Notes under the pieces: generated by a model
Databases searched by the model: none
Seen by the model: only the letters and a program-made list of their open reading frames with translations
What the model was told of the DNA's origin: nothing
Shown here: positions 37,589 through 38,773 of the stretch, in pieces
How the letters are laid out: the number at the start of each line of letters is the position of its first letter
How positions within the stretch are numbered: the first letter of the stretch is position 1
Position numbers and translations under genes: made by a program
DNA from: Desulfobulbaceae bacterium
GTDB taxonomy: Bacteria; Desulfobacterota; Desulfobulbia; Desulfobulbales; Desulfocapsaceae
Direction of reading: 5' to 3'
Length of the DNA: 38,773 nt
Assembly (NCBI GenBank): GCA_011391225.1
Contig: JAABQY010000005.1
Span: forward strand, 1 to 38,773

Positions 37589-38599
37589 ATGAAGAAAATA
37601 TTGATCACCGGCGCTGCCGGCTTTATTGGGGCGCATTTGTCGCAGAAACTCATTGCCGGCGGAGCTGAGGTTGTCGGTCTGGATAATATCAATGATTACT
37701 ACGATCCGCAGTTAAAGAGAGATCGCATGGCGGCCCTAGCGGCAGGACCGATGTTTACTCATATTGCTATTGATCTTGCCGACCGGGATGGCATTGCCAA
37801 GCTCTTTCAACAGTACCGCTTTGACGCTGTAGTAAACCTTGCCGCTCAGGCCGGAGTGCGCTATTCGCTCATCAATCCGCATTCCTACGTAGATACCAAT
37901 CTGGTCGGTTTCGTCAATATTCTTGAAGGATGCCGGCATGCTGGCGTTAAACATCTGGTGTATGCATCATCCAGCTCTGTTTATGGAGCCAATACCAGGA
38001 TGCCTTTTTCGGTCCATGATAATGTTGATCACCCGGTTTCTTTGTACGCCGCCTCAAAGAAAGCAAACGAGCTTATGGCCCACACTTACAGTCATCTTTT
38101 TAACCTGCCAACCACCGGACTCAGGTTTTTTACCGTCTATGGGCCGTGGGGGCGACCGGATATGGCCTTGTTTTTATTTACCAAGGCCATTCTTGAAAAC
38201 CGTCCCATCGATGTTTTCAACAATGGCAATATGGAGAGGGATTTCACCTATGTCGACGATATAGTCGAAGGAGTGTACCGCGTTATTCATCAGGTTCCTG
38301 AAGGAAACCCGGAATGGCGAAGTGACAGCCCCGATCCGGCCTCCTCCTATTGCCCGTATCGGATTTACAACATTGGCAACAACAACAAGGAAAAATTGTT
38401 GCGGTATATCGAGATACTTGAAACGGCTTTAGGGAGAAAGGCGGAGAAGAATTTCTTGCCGATGCAGCCGGGCGATGTCCCGGCCACCTACGCCAATGTC
38501 GACGACCTGGTGAAGGATTTTAACTACAAACCGGGAACCACCCTTGAATACGGGATCGGCAGATTTGTCGAGTGGTATAAAAACTACTTCAAAGTCTGA
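37589..38599 (+). CDS. NAD-dependent epimerase, UDP-glucuronate 4-epimerase type
   Basis: [106 protein letters not shown]. Confidence 0.93.
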   Translation: MKKILITGAAGFIGAHLSQKLIAGGAEVVGLDNINDYYDPQLKRDRMAALAAGPMFTHIAIDLADRDGIAKLFQQYRFDAVVNLAAQAGVRYSLINPHSYVDTNLVGFVNILEGCRHAGVKHLVYASSSSVYGANTRMPFSVHDNVDHPVSLYAASKKANELMAHTYSHLFNLPTTGLRFFTVYGPWGRPDMALFLFTKAILENRPIDVFNNGNMERDFTYVDDIVEGVYRVIHQVPEGNPEWRSDSPDPASSYCPYRIYNIGNNNKEKLLRYIEILETALGRKAEKNFLPMQPGDVPATYANVDDLVKDFNYKPGTTLEYGIGRFVEWYKNYFKV

Positions 38600-38621
38600 T
38601 CTTTCAAGAATTTTCTGAAAG

Positions 38622-38661
38622 AAAAAGGCCGGTCCGTTTTAATACGGTGCCGGCCTTTTTT
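38622..38661. terminator. Bidirectional Rho-independent terminator
   Basis: AAAAAGGCCGG-N17-CCGGCCTTTTTT between convergent genes. Confidence 0.9.
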
Positions 38662-38681
38662 ACTGAGGTTGCTGTTGCGGC

Positions 38682-38773
38682 TTATTCCCCTTTCCCCGTC
38701 AGTCTGATTGCCGCCCGAATGATAGACGGCACATCTATCTGACTGTTCTCCCACAAAATACTCTGTGTTCCAT
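38682..38773 (-). CDS. C-terminal end of a minus-strand CDS, truncated by window end; product unknown
   Basis: Minus-strand frame reads ...GTQSILWENSQIDVPSIIRAAIRLTGKGE* with the stop just before the shared terminator. Only 30 codons are visible. Confidence 0.5.
   Translation of the reverse strand, partial: GTQSILWENSQIDVPSIIRAAIRLTGKGE

Noticed and set aside
1-38773. CRISPR arrays, IS elements, prophage or integron structures
   Set aside because: No regularly spaced direct repeats, transposase/integrase ORFs or phage genes seen on either strand.

Overview
The window is a gene-dense chromosomal segment from what looks like a Desulfobulbales-type (Desulfobacterota) anaerobe; the taxon is inferred from gene content only. 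The left part has a 5'-truncated MORN-repeat protein, a DUF4177-like protein, a minus-strand ferrous-iron locus (feoA, a FeoA-domain protein, a 56-aa FeoB-associated Cys-rich protein missing from the ORF track, feoA, feoB), and glnS and gltX. The centre is housekeeping: serA, DUF1844, ispE, tRNA-Gln(TTG), prs, rplY, pth, carD, rluD-like, coaE, rho, rpmE, prfA, prmC and murA. The right part is more accessory. It has a PilS/PilR-like two-component pair and a minus-strand redox cluster: an HdrE-type membrane protein with a CxxCH heme motif fused to two HdrC-like ferredoxin modules, an HdrB-like CCG protein, an orphan CooC-like ATPase, and a Zn-ribbon/HD-like protein. These are followed by a divergent MoxR/VWA (CoxE-like) pair, a core-MetE-like protein, a GIY-YIG protein, tatC split by an apparent frameshift at a T9 run, an FBA-like aldolase and a UDP-glucuronate 4-epimerase-like protein. 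Main leads: (1) the ispE reading frame runs completely through the downstream tRNA-Gln gene; (2) tatC is split at a T9 homopolymer with conserved residues intact on both sides; (3) the Hdr-like fusion plus CooC/HD neighbourhood; (4) a feo locus with three FeoA-type proteins and a DtxR/IdeR-like operator. No CRISPR array, IS element or prophage was seen.
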